DNA from: Candidatus Cloacimonadota bacterium
GTDB taxonomy: Bacteria > Cloacimonadota > Cloacimonadia > Cloacimonadales > JAIOQZ01
Length of the DNA: 5,522 bases
Reading direction: 5' to 3'
Assembly: GCA_021106755.1 (NCBI GenBank)
Contig: JAIOTM010000058.1
Span: forward strand, 1 to 5,522
A program made the position numbers and the translations under genes. The notes under the pieces were generated by a model that worked only from the letters and a program-made list of their open reading frames with translations, searched no databases and had not been told where the DNA came from. Below, piece after piece: positions 1 through 5,475 of this stretch. Each line of letters begins with the position of its first letter. The first letter of the stretch is position 1.

Positions 1-673
1 CGTAAAGCGGTCCTGTTAAAACAGAGTTAGAAAGCACACGAACCCCTTCGTCTAGTACTATTGGTCCTTCTGAATCATCAATTACAACCCCCGGTTTAAG
101 TTTGACCCCTTCCCCTAACCATACGTTGTAGGGGTCGAGAATAGTTACCCCCGGCTCTGTCTCAAAGTGGTTGTCCTTTTCGTAGAAGAAGTCCTTGAAA
201 TCCTGCTTAATCATCGTGCCATTCTGGTCAATCAGTTCCCAAATGTAGCACCATAAATCACAGTCGCATTCAGTTACCGTACAGTCAGCAATGGCTTCGA
301 TAACTTTTTTGTATCCAGTAATAGCTTGCTCTGTCGAAAGCTTCGCGGCTATAATTGTATATCCATTCGCGAGACTATTACCTGGTTTCAGACTTCGAAT
401 TTTTTTCACTAGTTTGTCGTTTATTTTTACGCGACTGTTAACTAACAGAGCTTCGCCACTTTCAATCCTGTTAATTTGCCAGTCCGGGTGTCTTTCGCGA
501 TAGATACCCTCAATAACCGGATTAATGCAAACAGCGTTTTCTTTGTGCTCAAAATAAGCCTGAATTCGTTGTCTCAGCTTCAGTATTCCGGTTCGAAGGT
601 CTCCAGTAGAGCGGGTCATAGTAATCGGGAAAAAGTTATAGTAAGTGCACTCATCGAATATTATCAATTGCAT
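1..673 (-). CDS. GlmU-like sugar nucleotidyltransferase/acyltransferase (alternative bacterial GlmU family), 3' end cut by window edge
   Basis: The frame runs from an ATG at 673 to the left edge without a stop, giving 224 residues of a protein usually near 400. The N-terminus matches the alternative bacterial GlmU family in its order of features: a short strand (LIIFDE, residues 3-8), then FPITMTRSTGDLRTGI (15-30), the family's 'P-T-R-P-x-x-L-R-x-G-I' signature, followed by RQRI. From about residue 176 the sequence becomes a left-handed beta-helix of hexapeptide repeats (WLGEGVKLKPGVVID, 185-199; LTGPLY, 219-224), the acyltransferase half. By family, the enzyme would acetylate glucosamine-1-phosphate and/or form UDP-GlcNAc in the cytoplasm for wall or surface glycans. 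The exact sugar is not provable here. It is the fourth gene of the operon, 20 bases after the glycosyltransferase, with a good Shine-Dalgarno. An oddity is the cysteine cluster C131, C136, C138, C142. A related sugar-nucleotide enzyme is the main alternative. Confidence 0.88.
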   Translation of the reverse strand, partial: MQLIIFDECTYYNFFPITMTRSTGDLRTGILKLRQRIQAYFEHKENAVCINPVIEGIYRERHPDWQINRIESGEALLVNSRVKINDKLVKKIRSLKPGNSLANGYTIIAAKLSTEQAITGYKKVIEAIADCTVTECDCDLWCYIWELIDQNGTMIKQDFKDFFYEKDNHFETEPGVTILDPYNVWLGEGVKLKPGVVIDDSEGPIVLDEGVRVLSNSVLTGPLY

Positions 674-678
674 TGAAA

Positions 679-684
679 CTCCTT
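679..684 (-). promoter_or_regulatory. Ribosome binding site of the GlmU-like gene
   Basis: AAGGAG on the minus strand ends 5 bases before the ATG at 673. It fixes the start of the GlmU-like gene and gives this last visible gene of the operon its own strong initiation signal, unlike the glycosyltransferase just upstream. Confidence 0.8.
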
Positions 685-693
685 ATTGTCGCC

Positions 694-1812
694 TTAATGT
701 CGTCCGCGCCAGCGAAATAGGTTAAATAAACCAGCTGGACCAACTATCAAAGTATAAATATTCTGCAGTAACAACCAGGGAATGAAATATCTGAACCGCT
801 TTTTATCCACAAGAAATATTTCCGTAGCATAACCTAAAATTCTGTAATCCATGAAACCTTTGAACACAAGAACTGCGAGAGCAATCGACCAATAGCGGAA
901 AAACAACAGAATAATTCCAATATTATAACCGAAAATCGTAAAGAAATAAAGAAACAACTCAGGATTGAGTTGCAACTGATACTTTATGTTGGATGACCAC
1001 CGGATTCGCTGATTGATAAGTTGCCACCAGCCGGTGATAGGCTTTGTGCTGACAGATGTATGTCGCGAAAATGAATAATCGATTTTCAGTTTAGCCTGAC
1101 GAAATAATTGTAGCATGTTAATATCATCGCCAGATATAATATGAGCTATTCTGGAAAACCCTCCAACGTGGTCGTAAGCGGAGCGTCGGTATGAGAAGTT
1201 CTGACCGCAACACGCGAAATACTTACCTCCGCAAATAGCACCCGCGTTAGCCGCTACGAGTGAGTAGAAGTCCAGAAACTCGAACTTATGTACAAGTTTC
1301 GCCTTACTCCAATCCTGTAAGTGAATAGAAGAATATCCTGCCAGCACGGCAGTATCGTCTTCATACTGGGCAATCATTGCTTTAATCCAGTGTTGTCCCA
1401 CAACGCAATCCGCATCTGTAAACATGAGAATCTCGCCCTTGCTTACAGCAATCGCCTGAGAAAGTGCGTTTTTCTTGGGTGATTTTGCTTTGTCTCTGTC
1501 TTTAACAGCCATTCGTTGTAGATTATGGAATTTTTCTGTGAAAGTATCAATTATTGTGGCTGTTGAATCTGTTGAAGAATCCTCCGCGACAATAACTTCA
1601 AATAATTCCGTGGGATAAGACTGGTTCAGCACAGATGTTAAGCAACGGGCAATATTCATCTCTTCGTTTCTCGCGGCAATAATCACCGAAACAAAGGGTT
1701 TATGCGGATTAAATTTCTGTTTATGTGTCTTGAGTCCACGCAGAAATATACTGCAATAGAAGTGGTAAAGTATCCCGGAAATCGCGCTTATCGCGAGTAT
1801 TGTCCAATACAT
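694..1812 (-). CDS. Membrane-bound family 2 glycosyltransferase
   Basis: This 372-residue protein has an N-terminal membrane segment (about 3-24), a GT-A catalytic domain (about 40-275) and roughly three C-terminal membrane segments (about 286-320 and 343-366). GT2 motifs are in order: nucleotide-binding start SVIIAARNEE (42-51), acidic pair E77-D78, metal-binding D133-A-D135, GDD at 228-230 holding the likely catalytic base, and QRIRW at 268-272, the Q/RxxRW acceptor-site motif of processive and lipid-linked GT2 enzymes. It probably moves a sugar from a nucleotide donor to a lipid or polysaccharide acceptor at the inner face of the membrane. The substrate cannot be read from sequence. The start ATG overlaps the PBP stop by one base (TAATG) and no Shine-Dalgarno is visible, so initiation is probably coupled to termination of the upstream gene. 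The adjoining GlmU-like gene suggests an N-acetylhexosamine donor, which is inference only. Confidence 0.9.
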   Translation of the reverse strand: MYWTILAISAISGILYHFYCSIFLRGLKTHKQKFNPHKPFVSVIIAARNEEMNIARCLTSVLNQSYPTELFEVIVAEDSSTDSTATIIDTFTEKFHNLQRMAVKDRDKAKSPKKNALSQAIAVSKGEILMFTDADCVVGQHWIKAMIAQYEDDTAVLAGYSSIHLQDWSKAKLVHKFEFLDFYSLVAANAGAICGGKYFACCGQNFSYRRSAYDHVGGFSRIAHIISGDDINMLQLFRQAKLKIDYSFSRHTSVSTKPITGWWQLINQRIRWSSNIKYQLQLNPELFLYFFTIFGYNIGIILLFFRYWSIALAVLVFKGFMDYRILGYATEIFLVDKKRFRYFIPWLLLQNIYTLIVGPAGLFNLFRWRGRH

Positions 1813-4079
1813 TACAATTTAATTATGTCCGCGCCGCGAAGATCAAGTTTTAACGAATCCTCATCTTTTCCACCCAAGTCAAATACCAATGAGTCCTTAG
1901 ACGTATTACGGTATATGGTAGGATAAAAATTATAGCTCAGACTATCGGAGAGCGGAGTTGGTTCTGTACCTTCTACAAAGTACTCCACCATCACACTTTC
2001 AAGACTGTTCTTAGGCAAAAGTCCTGTACGTTTGGAAATCTTTACAGATACGATGCCATCGGGTTTGTTAAACTGAAGGATGGAGCCATCAATAACAGGT
2101 TTGCCTTTGCGATTTTTTGGCGCGTCTTTCTCTAAAGCGTGCCGCATAATACAAGGCCAGGGGGGCAATGCTGCTGTAGCTCCGGAGACCTTCGTTTTAA
2201 GTGTTGAGTTATCATCGAAACCGACCCATATACCACATAGCAGTTGCTTATTATAACCGATAAACCAGGCATCCCTGTAATCATCGGTAGTTCCTGTTTT
2301 ACCAGCAGCAGGCCAGGGGTAGCCCATCCAGCGCATCCCGGCGGCAGTTCCTTCTTCTACAACCGACTGCATCATAGAGACCATCAGATAAGCAATTTTT
2401 TCATCAATAACCCGGATTTGCTCAATCTGTGCCTGCTCCAGAATATCGCCATCCTGATCTAAAACTCGCTGAATAAACAAAGGTGTAGTCCGCTTCCCAC
2501 TGTTGGGAAACGCGGTATATGCAGACATAATTTGAATAGGTTTAACTACTTCCGTACCAACTGCCAGAGAATAAACCGGCATCATAGATGTAGTTATCCC
2601 AAATCGTCTGGCTGTTTTAACAACTTCCTTTGCTCCTATATCCGTAATAACTTTAACAGCTACAACATTTCGGGATTTAAATAAACCTTCCCTGATGCGA
2701 GTGTAACCAAAATGCCGACGACTATAGTTATGAGGTTTCCAGAAAACCGTGTCGCTCTCGACAAAAAAAGTTGGTATATCCCGGATTATAGTTGCCGGGG
2801 TGTAGCCTTTTTCCAGAGCAGTCGTATAAACAATCGGCTTAAAAGCGGAACCGGGTTGACGCCTTGCCTGCGTAATTCGATTGAATTTACTATGCCGGAA
2901 ATTCCTGCCACCAATCATTACCCGGACATAACCGGTATGTGGGTCCATAACAAGCACACTGCCCTGAACATACGAAGTAACAATATCGGTAGCCTCTGGC
3001 AGAACATCCGCGTATTTGCTTTGATAGTTCTTCTTTTTTTCCAAGTCGGTTAGGTGAGCGTTAAGAACTGAATCCGCGAATTGCTGTAATTCCCAATCAA
3101 GAGTGGTTTCAATCCTCAGTCCCCCCGCGAAGAGGCGTTGAGTGCCATATTTTTTTTCTAAATAGAGGCGGATATGTTCGAGGAAATAATCTTTCGCGTT
3201 TCTATCGCGAGAAGTTGTTATCAGGTTGAGCGGCTCCTGAATTGTTTCTTCATAAGTTTCACGGGAGATACATTTCACAGTCAGCATTCGATTAAGAACC
3301 TGATTACGTCTCCAGAGTGCTCTTTCGGGATGCCGGAGAGGATAATAGGCACTTGGATATTGAGTAATTCCTACAATCAGCGCGCCTTCAGTGATAGTAA
3401 GTTCTTTCGCCTCTTTGCCGTAATAAATCTGCGAAGCTGATTCAATTCCATAAATACCTGGTCCAAAGGAAACTTTGTTGAAATACATCTCAAGTATCTC
3501 ATCTTTGGAGTACATGCGCTCAATCTGAACAGCGAGCAGAATTTCTTTCAGCTTACGTGATAAATGTTTGTCTAAAGTAAGAAACATATTTCGAGCTAAC
3601 TGCTGAGTAATAGTACTGAAACCCTGTGCGTATGAAAGTTTGCGTAAATTAATCAATACGGCACGGAAAACCGCTCGCTGGTCGATTCCCCAGTGCGAAT
3701 AAAATTTGCTGTCTTCTGTAGCTACAAGCGCGTCTAATACGTGCTGTGGTAACTGCGTAACATCAGTCAATTGTCGGTATTCAGACGCGAAAACGTGAAT
3801 CAGCTTACCATTACAGTCATATACTTCAGAGCCGATTTTCATATCGTAATGAGTCAGTTCGCTCAACGGAGGGAGTTCTGAATTATAGTAATTGAGTACG
3901 CCAAAGATGATTCCGAAAAAGAGCGCGCCAACGCCTAAGAGAATAAGCAACCATCTTATAGTAACAGACCAGAATAGCGAGCCGGAACGGCTATCTGTTG
4001 GATAATCTGTTATAATTTCTTCATCCACAATCTTTCCTTCGCGGATAACCATTATTTTCTGCTTTTTATTTTCTTCCAT
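1812..4079 (-). CDS. mrcA: Class A penicillin-binding protein, PBP1A type (bifunctional transglycosylase/transpeptidase)
   Basis: This 755-residue inner-membrane enzyme polymerises lipid II into glycan strands and crosslinks their peptides. A charged cytoplasmic tail (1-40) precedes one membrane anchor (about 41-63). The GT51 transglycosylase domain shows catalytic E122 in EDSKFYSHWGID (122-133), GFSTITQQLARN (153-164), RKLKEILLAVQIER (175-188) with a second conserved Glu, and the YFNKVSFG...GIYGIESA region (199-215). The transpeptidase domain has nucleophile S411 and K414 in SAFK, S469-R-N471, and K594-T-G. All catalytic residues are present and the length is normal, so it should be active. 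The start at 4079 has AAAGG 6 bases upstream and lies inside the preceding gene (14-base overlap). The C-terminus after the transpeptidase fold (about 725-755) is an acidic tail with two similar units, DSLVFDLGGKD and DSLKLDLRGAD. The symbol mrcA denotes the general PBP1A class (ponA in many genera); the exact orthologue is uncertain. Confidence 0.96.
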   Translation of the reverse strand: MEENKKQKIMVIREGKIVDEEIITDYPTDSRSGSLFWSVTIRWLLILLGVGALFFGIIFGVLNYYNSELPPLSELTHYDMKIGSEVYDCNGKLIHVFASEYRQLTDVTQLPQHVLDALVATEDSKFYSHWGIDQRAVFRAVLINLRKLSYAQGFSTITQQLARNMFLTLDKHLSRKLKEILLAVQIERMYSKDEILEMYFNKVSFGPGIYGIESASQIYYGKEAKELTITEGALIVGITQYPSAYYPLRHPERALWRRNQVLNRMLTVKCISRETYEETIQEPLNLITTSRDRNAKDYFLEHIRLYLEKKYGTQRLFAGGLRIETTLDWELQQFADSVLNAHLTDLEKKKNYQSKYADVLPEATDIVTSYVQGSVLVMDPHTGYVRVMIGGRNFRHSKFNRITQARRQPGSAFKPIVYTTALEKGYTPATIIRDIPTFFVESDTVFWKPHNYSRRHFGYTRIREGLFKSRNVVAVKVITDIGAKEVVKTARRFGITTSMMPVYSLAVGTEVVKPIQIMSAYTAFPNSGKRTTPLFIQRVLDQDGDILEQAQIEQIRVIDEKIAYLMVSMMQSVVEEGTAAGMRWMGYPWPAAGKTGTTDDYRDAWFIGYNKQLLCGIWVGFDDNSTLKTKVSGATAALPPWPCIMRHALEKDAPKNRKGKPVIDGSILQFNKPDGIVSVKISKRTGLLPKNSLESVMVEYFVEGTEPTPLSDSLSYNFYPTIYRNTSKDSLVFDLGGKDEDSLKLDLRGADIIKL

Positions 4080-4620
4080 TGTCTGCCTTTAGTAATAGAA
4101 CACGGGATATTCGCTCATAGAAAATACCAGCGATAACCCCCGTAACTATTCCTGTGGCTATTCCGACAATTATCAGCACAGGCGTCAAACAAAATATGCT
4201 GTTATATGGAACAATAATTAGTCGAACCACTGCTAACTGCGTAAGATTATGAAACAACGCCCCAATAATACTCACTCCGCGCAGACTGAACGGAATCCGC
4301 GAAACAATTACAAGTCGCATAATAAGAATAGAAACAATCGTACCACTTAAAGACATAAGTGTTCCGGGACTAAGTAAGGTTCCGAGAAAAAGTCCGCCAA
4401 GTATGGTTTTGGCTACACCAACTCCCAGAGCTTCCCAATTGGCACCATCCCATAACAATACAAGGATAATAATATTTGCCAACCCTAATCGGAAAAACGG
4501 CAATGGTTTGGGTATCATTGCTTCCAGGATGTACACACTTAATGAAAAAGCGGTACACAGGGAGAGAAAAGCAATTCTTCCGCCTGGCTGTAAATTACTG
4601 AAAATTCCTAATCGTTTCAT
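4066..4620 (-). CDS. Gx transporter family membrane protein (Hpre_diP_synt_I, 'heptaprenyl diphosphate synthase component I')
   Basis: This small protein of 184 residues is very hydrophobic, with about five or six membrane segments. It carries the family's conserved blocks: E33 followed by IPKPLPFFRLGLANI (36-50), KTILGGLFLGT (71-81), SLSG (90-93), and GVSIIGALFHNLTQL (115-129). The database name 'heptaprenyl diphosphate synthase component I' is probably misleading. The fold resembles substrate-binding membrane subunits of transporters, and the substrate is not established to my knowledge. Its position directly ahead of a PBP could hint at lipid carrier or precursor supply, but that is inference. 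The ATG at 4620 is the first usable start, because an in-frame TGA lies 12 bases upstream and the next internal Met (35) is inside a conserved block. No Shine-Dalgarno sits at normal spacing. A perfect AGGAGG lies 32 bases upstream beyond a hairpin. The gene's end overlaps the PBP start by 14 bases. Confidence 0.88.
   Translation of the reverse strand: MKRLGIFSNLQPGGRIAFLSLCTAFSLSVYILEAMIPKPLPFFRLGLANIIILVLLWDGANWEALGVGVAKTILGGLFLGTLLSPGTLMSLSGTIVSILIMRLVIVSRIPFSLRGVSIIGALFHNLTQLAVVRLIIVPYNSIFCLTPVLIIVGIATGIVTGVIAGIFYERISRVLLLKADNGRK
4086..4090 (-). promoter_or_regulatory. Weak ribosome binding site of the PBP gene
   Basis: AAAGG on the minus strand lies 6 bases before the ATG at 4079 and inside the 3' end of the Gx-family gene. 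It supports the chosen PBP start. The site is translated by the upstream gene, so the two are probably coupled. Confidence 0.5.
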
Positions 4621-4651
4621 AATAAAAAACCGTCACTGATAACAGCAACGG
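4621..4651 (-). terminator. Hairpin with T-run: tRNA terminator and/or leader hairpin of the downstream operon
   Basis: On the minus strand CCGTTGCTG (4651-4643) and CAGTGACGG (4638-4630) form a 9-bp stem with two G-U pairs and a TTAT loop, followed by TTTTTTATT (4629-4621). This has the form of a Rho-independent terminator and starts 18 bases after the tRNA. The ATG of the next gene abuts the T-run directly, so the hairpin is also the 5' leader of the operon. No strong separate promoter is visible between the tRNA and the operon. Partial read-through of the tRNA transcript is therefore likely to feed it. Confidence 0.75.
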
Positions 4652-4652
4652 T

Positions 4653-4658
4653 CCTCCT
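4653..4658 (-). promoter_or_regulatory. Perfect AGGAGG upstream of the leader hairpin, possible displaced Shine-Dalgarno
   Basis: AGGAGG ends 32 bases before the ATG at 4620, outside the usual 5-10 base range. The 22-base hairpin (4630-4651) begins two bases after its last G. If folded, it would leave about 10 unpaired bases between this site and the ATG. No other start codon uses this site, so it is either the displaced ribosome site of the Gx-family gene or chance. Confidence 0.5.
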
Positions 4659-4669
4659 GATATTATCAA

Positions 4670-4754
4670 TGCAGAAGGGGGGACTCGAACCCCCACAAGC
4701 GTATTGCTCACTAGACCCTGAACCTAGCGTGTCTACCAATTCCACCACTTCTGC
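4670..4754 (-). tRNA. tRNA-Leu (anticodon CAG)
   Basis: This complete class II tRNA has 85 bases including the discriminator A at 4670. The acceptor arms GCAGAAG (4754-4748) and CTTCTGC (4677-4671) pair perfectly. The D stem is GTG/CAC with GG in the loop. The anticodon stem CTAGG/TCTAG (one G-U pair) encloses loop TTCAGGG, with anticodon CAG at 4720-4718. A long variable arm with an AGC/GCT stem is typical of Leu, and the T arm is GGGGG-TTCGAGT-CCCCC. The following bases are TTG, so CCA must be added after transcription. It reads CUG codons. It lies directly upstream of the wall-gene operon on the same strand and may share transcription with it. Confidence 0.97.
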
Positions 4755-4765
4755 TTTGTAACTTC

Positions 4766-4796
4766 GCTATAAAAAAATTGCCCTTACCTCAGTCAA
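4766..4796 (-). promoter_or_regulatory. Candidate promoter of tRNA-Leu
   Basis: On the minus strand TTGACT (4796-4791) and TATAGC (4771-4766) resemble -35 and -10 boxes. The -10 sits 11 bases before the tRNA, so transcription would start only a few bases upstream of its 5' end, which suits a tRNA gene. The 19-base spacer is longer than ideal and the spacer contains a T-run. It overlaps the end of the doubtful 93-codon frame. Confidence 0.4.
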
Positions 4797-5048
4797 GCAA
4801 AAACTCTGTTTTCTTGTTGCAGACATAACTTCAGTATTGTCTTTTGGATTCGGCACATTTAATTGAGACACAGTAGGATAAAGACTGTTTGAGCATGAAA
4901 TACCGGATTCCGTGATTTGTTTCGGGAGTTGCTCATCCGAATTGTTCTTCGATAAAGGCAGATCCACAGGTTCGTTTCTATCAAACACCAGAATAGATTG
5001 AGGGACATAACAGCGAAACACTAATGATTCTGAAATTTTTTCACGCAT
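4767..5048 (-). CDS. Doubtful 93-residue hypothetical protein
   Basis: An open frame runs from ATG 5048 to TAG at 4769-4767, with a stop nine codons upstream of the ATG. I recognise no family. The product is polar (rich in Ser, Asn, Pro, Glu, Lys; one Gly), without a signal peptide, membrane segment or clear domain. GGGAG lies only one base before the ATG, which is too close for efficient initiation, and the last codons coincide with the candidate tRNA promoter. In its favour, an extended -10 element (TGCTATAAC, 5107-5099) lies upstream on the same strand at a sensible distance. Codon bias looks weak. It could equally be a chance open frame in a spacer, or the tail of a decayed gene. Confidence 0.22.
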   Translation of the reverse strand: MREKISESLVFRCYVPQSILVFDRNEPVDLPLSKNNSDEQLPKQITESGISCSNSLYPTVSQLNVPNPKDNTEVMSATRKQSFCLTEVRAIFL

Positions 5049-5098
5049 ACTCCCACAATGGATATGTTTGTCTTACTTAATTGACAGCAAAAGCGGTA

Positions 5099-5115
5099 GT
5101 TATAGCAGATAGCAG
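5099..5115 (-). promoter_or_regulatory. Candidate extended -10 promoter overlapped by tandem 7-mers
   Basis: The minus strand reads TGCTATAAC (5107-5099), a good extended -10 with a poor -35 (TCCAAT). Transcription would start near 5092, about 44 bases before the 93-codon frame. The -10 is embedded in two tandem copies of ATAGCAG (plus strand 5102-5108 and 5109-5115), which could be a regulator site. The word TAGCAGATA (5103-5111) also recurs inverted at 5155-5163. Confidence 0.35.
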
Positions 5116-5189
5116 TGAATAATTGGATTTCTTACTCAGATTGTTTCGTGACTTTATCTGCTAATCCCAAAGTTTTTTTGTAGGTGAAT

Positions 5190-5206
5190 CTTTTACACAG
5201 TAAAAG
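5190..5206. repeat. Perfect 7-bp inverted repeat
   Basis: CTTTTAC and GTAAAAG flank a 3-base centre (ACA). The 17-base element could be an operator-type dyad or a small RNA hairpin. Neither strand has a T-run directly after it, so it is a poor terminator. Confidence 0.5.
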
Positions 5207-5243
5207 TTTACTCTTATAAAGTGACACTCGTTTTTGCCATTTT

Positions 5244-5363
5244 ATGACGACTGTTCTGCCATTCAATATCGGTCGAACGGTCGAAAATCTATTTATCTAT
5301 CTAAATGTTCAACACTTACAAGCCATAAAGCACAAAACTTCCAATGACGGCAATGCTGCCATT
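5244..5363. repeat. 20-base imperfect direct repeat, copies 100 bases apart
   Basis: The plus-strand segments at 5244-5263 and 5344-5363 match at 16 of 20 positions. Both begin ATGACG and end CTGCCATT, and differ at positions 7, 9, 10 and 12. The start-to-start offset is exactly 100 bases. They lie in the unassigned region, so paired binding sites, repeated RNA elements or an old duplication are all possible. Confidence 0.6.
5270..5285. repeat. Tandem duplicate of CGGTCGAA
   Basis: Two perfect 8-base copies of CGGTCGAA stand head to tail at 5270-5277 and 5278-5285, between the two copies of the 20-base repeat. It could be a short regulator-binding repeat, or chance slippage. Confidence 0.5.
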
Positions 5364-5394
5364 TTTTAAATATGCCCATCACGATAATTTTCAA
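5293..5394 (-). CDS. Possible 33-residue small protein or leader peptide
   Basis: A short minus-strand frame starts at TTG 5394 and ends with TAA at 5295-5293. GGAG lies at 5405-5402, 7 bases before the TTG. In-frame GTG and ATG codons follow at residues 5 and 6. The near-consensus promoter at 5475-5448 lies upstream on the same strand. The peptide is basic and rich in Trp, His and Cys (core GIFKKWQHCRHWKFCALW, residues 7-24). I recognise no family. Its initiation region could be enclosed in an RNA hairpin. A frame this short often arises by chance. Confidence 0.2.
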   Translation of the reverse strand: MKIIVMGIFKKWQHCRHWKFCALWLVSVEHLDR

Positions 5395-5402
5395 ATGGCA
5401 AC
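5355..5402 (-). promoter_or_regulatory. Predicted RNA hairpin around the small-ORF start
   Basis: In the minus-strand transcript GTTGCCATTT (5402-5393) can pair over 10 positions, one of them G-U, with AAATGGCAGC (5364-5355). The loop of 28 bases holds most of the start codons of the possible 33-residue ORF, and the helix abuts its GGAG. Further TGCCATT words at 5235-5243 and 5257-5263 give two more possible partners downstream. Confidence 0.35.
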
Positions 5403-5447
5403 TCCTGCGTCACTTTTTTTTGGCGGGACTCAAAAAGTTATATATCG

Positions 5448-5475
5448 ATTATATGAGTTCCCTCTAAAAACTCAA
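5448..5475 (-). promoter_or_regulatory. Near-consensus sigma-70-type promoter
   Basis: On the minus strand TTGAGT (5475-5470) and a perfect TATAAT (5453-5448) are 16 bases apart, predicting a start near 5441. The spacer contains a small dyad, GAGTT (5473-5469) with AACTC (5459-5455), that could bind a regulator. It would drive an RNA through the repeat-rich region towards the 93-codon frame and tRNA-Leu. If the host is a Bacteroidota species its primary promoter consensus differs, which lowers confidence. Confidence 0.5.

Noticed and set aside
2712..3053. 113-codon plus-strand open frame, and other plus-strand frames at 291-503, 476-676, 1702-1926, 2244-2462, 3174-3440 and 4403-4639
   Set aside because: All lie antisense to, or largely over, genes with clear family motifs. 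None resembles a known protein, and the longest is no longer than expected by chance opposite a 755-codon gene.
4370..4558. 62-codon minus-strand frame inside the Gx-family gene
   Set aside because: It is a shifted frame of a gene whose real frame carries conserved family blocks.
4670..4754. tRNA-Leu as a phage or island attachment site
   Set aside because: No second copy of the tRNA 3' end, no integrase and no mobile gene lies in the window. The neighbours are housekeeping-type genes.
5081..5106. Plus-strand TTGACA followed by TATAGC
   Set aside because: The spacer is only 14 bases and no plus-strand gene follows.
5340..5370. Plus-strand terminator at GGCAATGCTGCC plus TTTTTT
   Set aside because: The stem is only 4 bp and no plus-strand gene ends upstream.
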